Source: Candidatus Omnitrophota bacterium
Lineage (GTDB): Bacteria; Omnitrophota; Gorgyraeia; 1-14-0-20-64-10
Length of the DNA stretch: 45,815 nt
Direction of reading: 5' to 3'
Assembly (NCBI GenBank): GCA_023248155.1
Contig: JAHFFE010000010.1
Span: 1 to 45,815, forward strand
Shown: positions 18,751-27,262 of the stretch, piece by piece
Position numbering within the stretch: position 1 is the first letter of the stretch
Layout of the letters: every line of letters starts with the position of its first letter
The notes under the pieces: generated by a model
The model's input: the letters and a program-made list of their open reading frames with translations, nothing else
The model's database searches: none
Told to the model about the DNA's origin: nothing
Position numbers and translations under genes: made by a program

Positions 18751-20175
18751 CTAACGGCCCTTATCCGCTTTTGACTGTGCCTTCTGGGCGCGCTGCAGAC
18801 CTTGCTTGGCTTCCCGGCTATCGGGATCCAACAGAAGAATCTGCTTGTAAAGATCAGCCGCCTCCGCGTAGCGGGATTCACGCATCGCCTGAGTCGCACG
18901 CTGCGACAACTCGCGGAAAGATTTCTGCCTTACCTGCTCTTTCTGATTCGCAAGCTCTTTTGCCAAAGAAATGGCGTCCGACGGAACTTTGTCGGCCGTT
19001 TGAACAACCACGACCGACGCTTTCGGAGCGGCAACGACGACGGAGACCGGCTGTTTCTCCGGAACAACCGCCACAACAACCGGTTTCATTTTTTTAACAG
19101 GAACCGGTTTCACATCGGACTGCGCCCGAATCAACGCTTCTTCCATCGCCTGATCGGCCGTTTTCTTTACCTTCACCTTGGGCGCCCGAGGAGGTTTTGC
19201 AGCCGGAGAACCGACAACTTTTCTGAGGGGCTGAACATTGGTAGTGGTCTTTGGCTGCTTTTTTATCACGGCCGGAACCGGGGCCGATGTTCTGGGCTTA
19301 GGAACCACCACGTTGGAACCCGGCAGCAGCGACGGCTCGGTCGGAGCATGCTCTTCCTGTTTCTGAATTCCTTTTAATTCGTCACGAACGCCGCGGTGGG
19401 CATCATCGTACTTCTTGCTTTCCTTAACCTCATGGGCGTAGGCCTGCTGTTCAGCTTCACGCAGCCAGCGGATCGCCTGAGGATTGGTCGGATCCAGCGC
19501 CAGCGCATTCTGAAACTCCTGAATGGCCAGCTTGTACCGCTTGGCTTCGAGATGATCCTGTCCGGCCTGAAGCGCGCGGCGCACTGCCTGAACGCGGTCA
19601 CCCTGAAAAGTTACCGGCTCGGGAGGAAGGGTTCTCGACGCAACGAAAGGAGGAGGCGCCGGAGGAGACTTTATCAAGCCATGCTGAACCATCTTTTCAT
19701 GGGCTTTAATAACCCAGGGATCTTCCGGCGGACCGATTTGAATACGCATGCTCCAATGTTCGCCCGCTTGCTTAATATCTCCGGCATCTTCGTACAGTAA
19801 AGCCAGGTTCATATGGGCATCGCCCAATTCAGGGTTTAAATGGAGTGCCGTCTCATAGGCTTGGATTGCTTTTTCGCGATCACCCATGCTTTCCCAAACG
19901 ACGCCCAGGTCATTATAGGCTTCGGCATAGCTTGGATTGGTGATAACCGATTTCTGATAGGCCGCGGCGGCGCTGACTAAATCGCCGGCCTCCTGAAAAC
20001 GGCGTCCCTCCATGCGATATCCAACGCCATCCGGATCCAGGATCTCACCCGGCAAAGGTTCCCGTGAGGAAAAAGCGCTGGAAACCGGCAGCAAAAGAAG
20101 TCCGGAAAAAATGACGATTAACAGGGGCTGATTTAGAACCGAAGTAACTTTGTGGGATTTAGTCATAAGTTTCAA
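18751..20175 (-). CDS. Exported TPR-repeat protein
   Basis: I do not recognise a named family. The 474-residue product starts with a signal-type segment (about residues 15-36, PLLIVIFSGLLLLPVSSAF), then two to three TPR units (AEAYNDLGVVWESMGDREKAI; GDAHMNLALLYEDAGDIKQA), a further TPR (KRYKLAIQEFQNALALDPTN), a long Pro/Lys/Val-rich low-complexity stretch (about 270-400) and a last TPR (SRYAEAADLYKQILLLDPDS). This suits a periplasmic scaffold. The start is uncertain: TTG at 20175 has AGGGG at good spacing, ATG at 20166 fits the promoter position better. Family and partners are unknown. Confidence 0.85.
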   Translation of the reverse strand: MKLMTKSHKVTSVLNQPLLIVIFSGLLLLPVSSAFSSREPLPGEILDPDGVGYRMEGRRFQEAGDLVSAAAAYQKSVITNPSYAEAYNDLGVVWESMGDREKAIQAYETALHLNPELGDAHMNLALLYEDAGDIKQAGEHWSMRIQIGPPEDPWVIKAHEKMVQHGLIKSPPAPPPFVASRTLPPEPVTFQGDRVQAVRRALQAGQDHLEAKRYKLAIQEFQNALALDPTNPQAIRWLREAEQQAYAHEVKESKKYDDAHRGVRDELKGIQKQEEHAPTEPSLLPGSNVVVPKPRTSAPVPAVIKKQPKTTTNVQPLRKVVGSPAAKPPRAPKVKVKKTADQAMEEALIRAQSDVKPVPVKKMKPVVVAVVPEKQPVSVVVAAPKASVVVVQTADKVPSDAISLAKELANQKEQVRQKSFRELSQRATQAMRESRYAEAADLYKQILLLDPDSREAKQGLQRAQKAQSKADKGR

Positions 20176-20185
20176 GGTTTCCCCT

Positions 20186-20213
20186 ATTGTATCGTGTTTC
20201 CGGAGGTTGTCAA
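20186..20213 (-). promoter_or_regulatory. Sigma70-type promoter of the TPR gene
   Basis: TTGACA and TACAAT, 16 bp apart, on the minus strand immediately after the mgtC-like stop codon. The -10 ends 10 bp before the TTG and 19 bp before the ATG, so the transcript would have a leader of about 3 or 12 bases and the AGGGG site would be mostly upstream of the start of transcription. Confidence 0.65.
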
Positions 20214-20639
20214 TTATTTCCGCACCGGCTGTTCAAAATCATGGAACAGAAAGAGCACCACCAGCGCCACCAGCGTCGTGACGACCGCACCCGAATAAAA
20301 CCCCGCCCCGGCCGCGATGCCGATGCCGCAGGAAACCCACACACTGGCCGCCGTGGTCAGGCCGCGGATCGAATCGGGCGTTTGCAGGATCGTTCCGGCG
20401 CCGATGAAACCGATGCCGGTCACCACCTGCGCGGCGATGCGCGTCGGATCAATATCGCCCATGCCGGTCTGCCGCTCCCTTAAATAAAGGCCGGTCAGCA
20501 TCATCAGCGCCGAACCGACGCAAACGAGAATCTGCGTGCGGAACCCGGCCGCGCGGCCCTTAATCTCACGCTCGAGTCCTACTAAACCACCCAACACCAG
20601 TGCCAATAGAAGCCGCATCAGCATTTCTTTCTGACTCAT
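20214..20639 (-). CDS. MgtC/SapB family membrane protein
   Basis: A 141-residue integral membrane protein with about four hydrophobic segments. The family signature is clear: LGGLVGLEREIKGRAAGFRT near the N-terminus (written here within 20 residues), LVCVGSALMML, and GIGFIGAGTIL. Members include the virulence-related MgtC and uncharacterised housekeeping homologues; a specific transport role should not be assumed. The open frame runs further upstream, but the ATG at 20639 overlaps the tsaD stop by 4 bp and gives the homologous start. Confidence 0.88.
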   Translation of the reverse strand: MSQKEMLMRLLLALVLGGLVGLEREIKGRAAGFRTQILVCVGSALMMLTGLYLRERQTGMGDIDPTRIAAQVVTGIGFIGAGTILQTPDSIRGLTTAASVWVSCGIGIAAGAGFYSGAVVTTLVALVVLFLFHDFEQPVRK

Positions 20640-21664
20640 TTTATTTCCTCCTCTACGCGAAGATCCGGAATAGAATTCAACTCCATCGAAGAAAGCGGCG
20701 GCAAATAACAGCCCAGCCCGGCCACCATCGTTCCATTGTCGGTGCACAAACTCAACGGCGGAACCGCCAGCGCGATTTTTTCTTCCCGGCAAACTTCGGT
20801 CAGCCGCTCGCGCAAGCGGCGGTTGGCCACTACGCCCCCGCCCACCGCCAGCCGGCGGATACCGGTCTCGGCGCAGGCCAATACTGTTTTTTGGACCACC
20901 TCTTCCACCACCGATTCCTGAAAACTGGCCGCCATGTCTGAAGTAAAACTTGCGTCGAGCGGACCGGCATTCGTTTTCTGGTGATCGCGCACTTTGTACA
21001 ATACCGCGGTTTTAACGCCGCTCAACGAAAAATCGTAAGGCGAGCCGGTCTTGATTTTTGGCGGAAGAAACCGGAACGCCCTGCGGTTGCCGCCCTCTGC
21101 CACGCGCTGAATCTCCGGCCCGCCCGGAAACCCAAGGCCCATCAATTTCGCGACCTTATCGAACGCCTCGCCGACGGCATCATCGCGCGTCTGGCCCATT
21201 AAATGAAACGCGCGGATTCCCTCGGCGCGGACGATCGCCGTGTGCCCGCCGGAAATAATCAATCCGACCATCGGATCCTCGACGCTCCAGGGCATCTGCT
21301 CCATCAGCGCCGCGTACAAATGCGCATGCAGATGATTGACGGCCACCAGAGGTTTTTTCCAGGCCAGCGCCAGCGCCTTGGCGGCAGCCACGCCGATCAC
21401 CAGCGACCCGGGAAGACCGGGACCGTGCGTAACGGCGATACGGTCAATCTGTGACGGGGTGATTCCTGCGCCCTGCAAAAGATTTTCAAGCTCGGCCGTC
21501 ATCACTTCGACGTGCGCGCGGCTGGCGATTTCAGGGACAACGCCGCCATACCGCTGATGCTCTTTTAAACTGGTGGCCAGCTGCGCGCCTAAAATTTTCC
21601 GGCCGTCTTCAACCAGCGCCAGTCCCGTTTCATCGCAGGAGGTCTCAATCCCTAAGACTAACAT
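20636..21664 (-). CDS. tsaD: tRNA N6-adenosine threonylcarbamoyltransferase TsaD
   Basis: Transfers the threonylcarbamoyl group to A37 of ANN-decoding tRNAs together with TsaB and TsaE, which are not in this window. The 342-residue protein has LGIETSCDETGLA at the start, the metal-binding HLHAH (H111, H115), THGPGLPGSL and the C-terminal TDNGTMVAGLG. The ATG at 21664 has AGGAG 5 bp upstream, so the 11 residues that an earlier in-frame start would add are rejected. A GTCAT-type repeat pair fills the gap upstream. Confidence 0.96.
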   Translation of the reverse strand: MLVLGIETSCDETGLALVEDGRKILGAQLATSLKEHQRYGGVVPEIASRAHVEVMTAELENLLQGAGITPSQIDRIAVTHGPGLPGSLVIGVAAAKALALAWKKPLVAVNHLHAHLYAALMEQMPWSVEDPMVGLIISGGHTAIVRAEGIRAFHLMGQTRDDAVGEAFDKVAKLMGLGFPGGPEIQRVAEGGNRRAFRFLPPKIKTGSPYDFSLSGVKTAVLYKVRDHQKTNAGPLDASFTSDMAASFQESVVEEVVQKTVLACAETGIRRLAVGGGVVANRRLRERLTEVCREEKIALAVPPLSLCTDNGTMVAGLGCYLPPLSSMELNSIPDLRVEEEIK

Positions 21665-21692
21665 TGATTCTCCTGTTCTTTTTTTCTTTATT

Positions 21693-21757
21693 GTCATTCC
21701 GAGATCGACCTTGCTCGGAATCTTTCAAGATGCTGAGCAAAAACTTCTCAGCATGAC
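21693..21757. repeat. Inward-facing pair of GTCAT-family hairpin repeats
   Basis: Two copies face each other between tsaD and the deacetylase gene. The left copy (plus strand) is GTC-ATTCCGAG...CTCGGAAT-CTT; the right copy (minus strand) is GTC-ATGCTGAG...CTCAGCAT-CTT (8-bp stem at 21730-21737/21747-21754). Stem bases differ between copies but pair within each, as expected of a REP-like element. The hairpins could also slow or end transcription between the two genes. Confidence 0.8.
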
Positions 21758-21773
21758 AGATCCATCTCATTAG

Positions 21774-22913
21774 TCAGGATTGCTCCAGCAGTTCAGAAAC
21801 CGGCACAAAGCGGTACCCTTTTTTCTCAAGTTCCGGAACCGTTTTTTTGAGCAGCTGCATCGTGGCCGGACGGTCGTGCCCAATCGCAATCGCAGAGCCG
21901 TGCTCACGCGCCAACCGCGTCAGTTGATCCAGCTGGGCCTGGATATCTTTCGATGAAGCCGTATTATCGAGGAAAACAGCGCGCCGCGCGAACGGAACCT
22001 TCAACTGCCGCGCCAAATCCGGACCCACTGAATGATGGGCCGTCTGGCTGTCGAGAAAATAAAGATGGCGGCGCTTAAGTTCTTCCAGAACCGTCCGCAT
22101 TAAAACTGGATCGGCCGTGGCTTTCGATCCTTGATGGTTATTAACCCCTTTGATGCCGGGAACGGATCGGATCGCTTCATCCATCGTTGCAAGAATTTGC
22201 GCGCGCGGCGTTCCCACCAGCAGAGTCCCTTGTTCGCGCGGCACGTTCGGATTTTCTGCCTCCATCGGCAAATGCAAAATCGGCTCATGACCGTGGGCTT
22301 GCGCGATGCGGGAAACTTCAGCCGAATGCGGCAGGTTCGGTAAAATGGCCACCGTCATCGGCTGGCGGATCGATTCCAAGACCGGAACATTTTTAAGCGT
22401 ATAGCCCCAGTCGTCGAGCACAATCGCGATAGTGCCCTTGCCGCCGGACGGCACCGGTACAGGCGTTAATGCCGGTTCTCTTTCAAGAATCAGACGGTAA
22501 AGAACCTGTTTTTTGGAAAGCAGCGGTGAACCGATATCAAAGCGGCAATTCCAGCTACCCGGCAGGCTGGGCCCTGAGAATTTCACCAGCAGCAGTTTTT
22601 TCTGCGCAAGTCCGTTCTGGAGCGCATTATGGTAACGGACCACATCAAACCCGGCCGGCACCTGATAGCGCTGTTCCCAAAATTTCCATTCTCTTTTTTC
22701 TTCGTGCCGCAGTTCAGAGCGCTGATCCTGCAGCGCGCGGCCGGGAACAACGCCCTGCTGTTTCAACAACGCAACGGAAATTCCCTGCGCCTGGGAAACC
22801 TGGGCATTGAGATCGGACGGTTTCTGGAAAAATACGATGCCGGCCAGAACCGCTCCGGCGATCAGCAGGATCAGCCATCCGGCAGGAGAAGAACTTTTTT
22901 TTGATTTTGCCAT
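21774..22913 (-). CDS. Divergent polysaccharide deacetylase family protein (YibQ-like)
   Basis: A 379-residue protein with one N-terminal membrane anchor (about 12-30, WLILLIAGAVLAGIVFF) and, after a linker, the NodB-like fold of the divergent polysaccharide deacetylase family: IAIVLDDWGY (about 160), VAILPNLPHSAEV, LHLPMEAENPN, GVNNHQGSKATAD and AIGHDRPAT. In proteobacteria this family sits next to envC and an S41 protease. Here the S41 protease is immediately upstream (22914), supporting a shared envelope role. Substrate and activity are not established for the family. Confidence 0.88.
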   Translation of the reverse strand: MAKSKKSSSPAGWLILLIAGAVLAGIVFFQKPSDLNAQVSQAQGISVALLKQQGVVPGRALQDQRSELRHEEKREWKFWEQRYQVPAGFDVVRYHNALQNGLAQKKLLLVKFSGPSLPGSWNCRFDIGSPLLSKKQVLYRLILEREPALTPVPVPSGGKGTIAIVLDDWGYTLKNVPVLESIRQPMTVAILPNLPHSAEVSRIAQAHGHEPILHLPMEAENPNVPREQGTLLVGTPRAQILATMDEAIRSVPGIKGVNNHQGSKATADPVLMRTVLEELKRRHLYFLDSQTAHHSVGPDLARQLKVPFARRAVFLDNTASSKDIQAQLDQLTRLAREHGSAIAIGHDRPATMQLLKKTVPELEKKGYRFVPVSELLEQS

Positions 22914-24119
22914 CTATTTCTTACCGGCCTTCAAAAAATCGATCGCGCGCAGCACGACCGGATCTTTCGCCAGAGCCGCAGAACCGGATCCGTGCGATTC
23001 CTCTTCCAGGGAAACTGCATCGGCCTGATCAACGACGACATCCGGCTCTATGCCTTTGCCGTGGATCATGCGGCCCGACGGAGTGTAGTAAAGACTGGTC
23101 GTCAGACGAATGGCCGATCCGTCGCGCAACGGAATCAGCGTCTGCACCGAACCCTTGCCGAATGTTTTCATGCCCAGTAAAACAGCGCGCTGATAATCGC
23201 GCAAAGCGCCGGCCAAAATCTCGGCGGAGGAAGCGGACCCTCCATTAACCAGCACGACGACCGGAAGTGTCAGGCGGGCATCTTTCCGCCGCGCGAAAAA
23301 CTGCTGAGTCTGCCCCGGCGCGCGGCCCTTCGTCGAAAGAACCAGTTTCCCCTCCGGCAAGAAGAACCCGGCCAACCCGACAGCCGATTCGAGCAAACCG
23401 CCGGGATTATTGCGCAAATCAAGGATCAGTCCCTCGAGCCGAATTTTATTTTCAAGGCCTGTGAGCGCTTTCTCGAAATCTTTTTCGGTATTTTCCTGAA
23501 ATTCGCTGATCCGAATATAGCCGATGCCGGGGGCCGGAACCGCATCGCGCACGGAACGGATGCGAATCATCGAACGGATCAACGTCACATCGATTGCTTT
23601 GTTTTCCGGATCGCGGAACAGCGTCAATAACACTTTACTGCCGGAACGGCCGCGCAGCTGGTTGACCGCTTCCTGCAGCGCAATGCCGCGCGTCGATTCT
23701 CCATCGATCTTCACGATTTTATCGCCGGGCCGTATTCCGGCGCGGGCCGCCGGAGAATCGTCCATCGGCGTGATCACTGCGAGCATGCCGTCTTTGCCAA
23801 GCGCAATCTCCAGCCCCAATCCGGCGAATTCACCGTGCGTTTCAATCTGCATTTCGGAAAAAGACTGAGGATCCATAAACTGGCTGTGGCGGTCCATTGA
23901 CTCGACTAAACCTTTGAGCGCGCCATAAATCATTTTCCGGGGATCAACCGGTTCAACATACTCGGCCTGAATCACGGTGATTGCTTCGGCCAGCAGTTCC
24001 ACCTGCTGATACAACGGTTCAACCGCTGAAGGCATTTTTGGCGCCGCAACGGCAAGCGCTGCCCAACTGCCGAGCGCGAGAAAAATCGCCGCGAAAACAA
24101 TTTTCATCCTGTTCATCAT
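22914..24119 (-). CDS. C-terminal processing peptidase, S41 family
   Basis: An exported serine protease of the CtpA/Prc type. The 401 residues show a signal peptide (1-26, ending VAA), a PDZ domain (about 95-185, EFAGLGLEI...GIRPGDKIVKIDG) and the S41 catalytic region: DLRNNPGGLL, VNGGSASSAE (291-300, nucleophile serine) and the general-base lysine in TFGKGS (K322). It starts 4 bp inside the end of gatB (ATGA) and runs directly into the deacetylase gene. It may trim envelope proteins or peptidoglycan hydrolases. Confidence 0.93.
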   Translation of the reverse strand: MMNRMKIVFAAIFLALGSWAALAVAAPKMPSAVEPLYQQVELLAEAITVIQAEYVEPVDPRKMIYGALKGLVESMDRHSQFMDPQSFSEMQIETHGEFAGLGLEIALGKDGMLAVITPMDDSPAARAGIRPGDKIVKIDGESTRGIALQEAVNQLRGRSGSKVLLTLFRDPENKAIDVTLIRSMIRIRSVRDAVPAPGIGYIRISEFQENTEKDFEKALTGLENKIRLEGLILDLRNNPGGLLESAVGLAGFFLPEGKLVLSTKGRAPGQTQQFFARRKDARLTLPVVVLVNGGSASSAEILAGALRDYQRAVLLGMKTFGKGSVQTLIPLRDGSAIRLTTSLYYTPSGRMIHGKGIEPDVVVDQADAVSLEEESHGSGSAALAKDPVVLRAIDFLKAGKK

Positions 24120-25555
24120 TTATCCAGCAGCTCCTTGAAAACCGCCTGCGCGACCGGCGGACTGGCCGCCCCTTTCATCCGCTTCATCAACTGCCCAACC
24201 AGAAACATCAGCGCCGACGGTTTGCCCTGCTTGTAATCGGCCACCGCTTTGGGGTTTTCCTGAATGACCGTTTCGGCGGCCGCGCGGATCGCGCCCGGAT
24301 CGGTCACCTGCGAAAGCCCTTTGGCTTGAACAACGGCCGACGGGCTCTGCCCGTTTTTCAGCGCTTCAACAAAAACATCTTTGGCCATCTTGCCGCTGAT
24401 TTTTCCGGAGTCGATCAGCGCGACCAGCTCTACCAGATTTTCCGGCGGAAAATTGATCGCCGTGATTGAATCAATGTTTCGTTCGTTCATTTCGCGCGCC
24501 AGGTCGCTTAAAATCCAGTTCGAGAGCGGTTTCTGAAACAACGCCCGCTTGTCCGGCACCGTTTTTAAGACGCAGTCTTCATAATAATCGGCCGTCGCCC
24601 GTGCCGCTGTAATCACAGCGGCATCCACCGGCGGCAGCGCGTACTGTTCAACAAACCGCTGCGCGCGCTGGGCCGGAAGTTCCGGCAGCAGTTTGCGCGC
24701 CTTCTCGATTTCAGCAACGGACACGGAAAACGGAACCAGGTCCGGCTCCGGAAAATAACGGTAATCGTGTGCGTCTTCCTTGCTGCGCATCGGCTGCGTC
24801 TGGCCGGCCAGATCATCCCAGAGGCGGGTTTCCTGCGTGATTGTTTCACCGGCATCAAGCAAACGGCCCTGCCGCTGAATTTCATACGTCAGCGCGTGCG
24901 AGACGCCTTTGAATGAGTTGAGATTCTTGATTTCCACTTTTTTGCCCCACTTGCCGTCGGGCCCGGTCAGCGATACATTCGCGTCGCAGCGCAGTGATCC
25001 TTTTTCCATGTCGCAATCGGAGACATCAAGGTATTCCAGAATATTTTTAAGCGTCTTCAAATAATGATGCGCCTGCTCGGGCGATTTCAAATCGGCCTCG
25101 GAAACAATCTCCAGCAGCGGAACACCGCCGCGGTTGAAATCAACCAGCGACGCGGACTCTTCCGGCTTATGGACCAGTTTGCCGGCATCTTCCTCTAAAT
25201 GGGCGCGCATAATCCGTATTTTCTCGCCGGGAGCGATTTCGATGGCGCCGCCGGTTCCCAGCGGCAGATCGTACTGTGAGATTTGATAGCCCTTCGGCAG
25301 GTCCGGATAGAAATAGTTTTTGCGGTGGAAAACAATCTTTTCCTGAATCGAACAGCCCAGCGCCAGCGCGACGCGGATGCCGTAGTCGAGCACCTTCTTG
25401 TTGAGCACCGGCAAAACACCCGGAAACCCGAGGCAGACGACGCAGACCTGGCTGTTCGGCCCGGCCCCGAACTGCGTGGAACATCCGCAAAAAATCTTGG
25501 TGGCGGTTTTTAGCTGAAGGTGGACTTCAAGCCCGATGACCGGCTGGCGGCTCAT
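24116..25555 (-). CDS. gatB: Asp/Glu-tRNA amidotransferase subunit B
   Basis: Subunit that binds misacylated Glu-tRNA(Gln) or Asp-tRNA(Asn) and activates it with ATP. The 479-residue length is usual. Motifs include VIGLEVHLQL at the start, CVVCLGFPGVLPVLN, the zinc-type cysteines around CGCSTQFGAG, KNYFYPDLPKGYQISQYD, and the C-terminal YqeY-like tail (SALMFLVGQLMKRMKG). It overlaps gatA by 4 bp and the protease gene by 4 bp. Confidence 0.96.
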   Translation of the reverse strand: MSRQPVIGLEVHLQLKTATKIFCGCSTQFGAGPNSQVCVVCLGFPGVLPVLNKKVLDYGIRVALALGCSIQEKIVFHRKNYFYPDLPKGYQISQYDLPLGTGGAIEIAPGEKIRIMRAHLEEDAGKLVHKPEESASLVDFNRGGVPLLEIVSEADLKSPEQAHHYLKTLKNILEYLDVSDCDMEKGSLRCDANVSLTGPDGKWGKKVEIKNLNSFKGVSHALTYEIQRQGRLLDAGETITQETRLWDDLAGQTQPMRSKEDAHDYRYFPEPDLVPFSVSVAEIEKARKLLPELPAQRAQRFVEQYALPPVDAAVITAARATADYYEDCVLKTVPDKRALFQKPLSNWILSDLAREMNERNIDSITAINFPPENLVELVALIDSGKISGKMAKDVFVEALKNGQSPSAVVQAKGLSQVTDPGAIRAAAETVIQENPKAVADYKQGKPSALMFLVGQLMKRMKGAASPPVAQAVFKELLDK

Positions 25556-26943
25556 AGCGCCGGCTCCTTTTTGTTCCAGTCATGCGCGCGCTCATAAGCG
25601 CCGCCGGCCTGGAACAGCGTCTCTTCGCCGAACGGACGGGCCATCAACTGCATGCCGATCGGCAGACCGCTCTTCGTGAAACCGCACGGCATCGAGAGCG
25701 CCGGTACGCCGGCCAGGTTCGCCGAGATCGTCATGATGTCCGACAAATACATCGTCAACGGGTCGTCGGTTTTCTCGCCGATCTTAAACGGCGCCGTCGG
25801 TGTCGTCGGCGTCAACAAGCAATCGACCTGCTCGAACGCTTTGTCGAAATCATTCTTGATCAGCGTGCGCACTTTCAGCGCGTTGCCGTAATAAGCATCG
25901 TAATAACCGGAGGACAACACATAGGTGCCGAGAATAATGCGCCGCTTGGCTTCGGAGCCAAACCCTTCCCCGCGGCTTTTCTTGAACATGTCCAGCACGG
26001 TACCGGCATCTTCGGCGCGATGGCCGAAACGGACGCCGTCGAACCGCGCCAGGTTCGAGCTGGCCTCGGCGGTGGCGACAATGTAATAAACCGGAACCGC
26101 ATATTCGGTATTCGGCATCGACAGTTCATGGATGGAAGCGCCGGCGCTGCGGTACCAGGCAATCGCGGCATCAATCGCTGTTTTAATTTCAGCATCAAGA
26201 CCGTCCGCGAAATATTCTTTTGGAATTCCGATCCGCAGCCCTTTTACTTCTTTGGCCGCGGCGGCACGATAAGCGCCTACCGGCACCTCTGCCGAAGTGG
26301 AATCGTTCGGATCGAATCCGGCGATCGTCTCTAACAGTGCGGCGGCATCGGAAACAGTGCGCGCGAACGGACCGATCTGATCGAGTGATGAGGCGAATGC
26401 GATTAATCCGTAACGCGACACGCGGCCATAAGTCGGCTTCAAACCGACCACGCCGCAAAATGCGGCCGGCTGGCGGATTGATCCGCCGGTATCGGAGCCG
26501 AGCGCCAGAGCCGAGAGCCCCGCCGCGACGGCCGCGGCCGAGCCGCCGCTGGATCCGCCCGGAACGCGCTGCAAATCCCACGGATTGTGCGTCGGACCAT
26601 AACAGGAATGTTCGCACGAAGAACCGAATGCAAATTCATCCATGTTCGCCATTCCGACCAATATAGCGCCCGCCTGTTTGAGCCGCGTGATTACCGTCGC
26701 GTCGTACGGCGGCGTAAACCCTTTCAGGATTTTTGAAGCGCAAGTAGCCGGAACACCGTTGACGCAGATGTTGTCCTTAATCAGAACGGGAACGCCCCAG
26801 AGCGGACCGCGCGCGCCGGATAACTGCTCTATCGCTTTGGCCTGACGACGGACTGAATCGGCAGAAAACCAGATCAGCGCGTTCAGTTTTGGATTGAGCT
26901 GCTCAATTCGCTTAATCAGCGCTTCGACTTGGAGAGGACTCAC
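25552..26943 (-). CDS. gatA: Asp/Glu-tRNA amidotransferase subunit A
   Basis: Glutaminase subunit that releases ammonia for transamidation. The amidase-signature triad is intact: K56 in VPVLIKDN, S131 in PGGSSGGS, and S155 in [13 protein letters not shown]. The 463 residues are slightly shorter than average because the N-terminal helix is short. It lies between gatC and gatB with 4-bp overlaps on both sides. A gatCAB set implies that the cell forms Gln-tRNA and/or Asn-tRNA indirectly. Confidence 0.97.
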   Translation of the reverse strand: MSPLQVEALIKRIEQLNPKLNALIWFSADSVRRQAKAIEQLSGARGPLWGVPVLIKDNICVNGVPATCASKILKGFTPPYDATVITRLKQAGAILVGMANMDEFAFGSSCEHSCYGPTHNPWDLQRVPGGSSGGSAAAVAAGLSALALGSDTGGSIRQPAAFCGVVGLKPTYGRVSRYGLIAFASSLDQIGPFARTVSDAAALLETIAGFDPNDSTSAEVPVGAYRAAAAKEVKGLRIGIPKEYFADGLDAEIKTAIDAAIAWYRSAGASIHELSMPNTEYAVPVYYIVATAEASSNLARFDGVRFGHRAEDAGTVLDMFKKSRGEGFGSEAKRRIILGTYVLSSGYYDAYYGNALKVRTLIKNDFDKAFEQVDCLLTPTTPTAPFKIGEKTDDPLTMYLSDIMTISANLAGVPALSMPCGFTKSGLPIGMQLMARPFGEETLFQAGGAYERAHDWNKKEPAL

Positions 26944-27227
26944 GAAGCCGGATCGATGATGCGGGGCACTTTAAAATAAGGCCCGTCTTTGTCGGGAGCA
27001 TTAGCCAGCGCCGCGTCATTGGAGAGCGACGGACGCAGTTGATCTTCACGGTAAACATTCGCCAGCGGCAGCACATGCGTGGTCGGCTCAACGCCTTCGG
27101 TATGAGCCGATTTCAGTTTCTCCACATGATGAAGAATCTGTTCGAGCTGGCCGGCAAACCGGGTTTTCTCATCGGAAGAAAGTTCAATGCGCGCTAAGGA
27201 AGCGAGGGTCTCAACATTCATAGCCAT
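26940..27227 (-). CDS. gatC: Asp/Glu-tRNA amidotransferase subunit C
   Basis: Small subunit that stabilises GatA on GatB. The 95-residue product contains LASLARIELSSDEKTRFAGQ and the C-terminal LRPSLSNDAALANAPDKDGP and YFKVPRIID. An earlier in-frame start would run into the giant gene and is not supported. Two ATG codons are possible, 27227 and 27221. The first fits a promoter ending 6 bp before it; the second has AGG nine bases upstream. It stands 33 bp after the end of the giant exported-protein gene. Confidence 0.92.
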   Translation of the reverse strand: MAMNVETLASLARIELSSDEKTRFAGQLEQILHHVEKLKSAHTEGVEPTTHVLPLANVYREDQLRPSLSNDAALANAPDKDGPYFKVPRIIDPAS

Positions 27228-27233
27228 GAACCT

Positions 27234-27262
27234 ATCGTAGCAAATGACGGGTTTACTGTCTA
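27234..27262 (-). promoter_or_regulatory. Candidate promoter of gatCAB
   Basis: TAGACA and TACGAT, 17 bp apart on the minus strand, with the -35 overlapping the stop codon of the giant gene. The -10 ends 6 bp before the ATG at 27227, which would make the transcript leaderless. The -10 match is mediocre. Confidence 0.4.
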
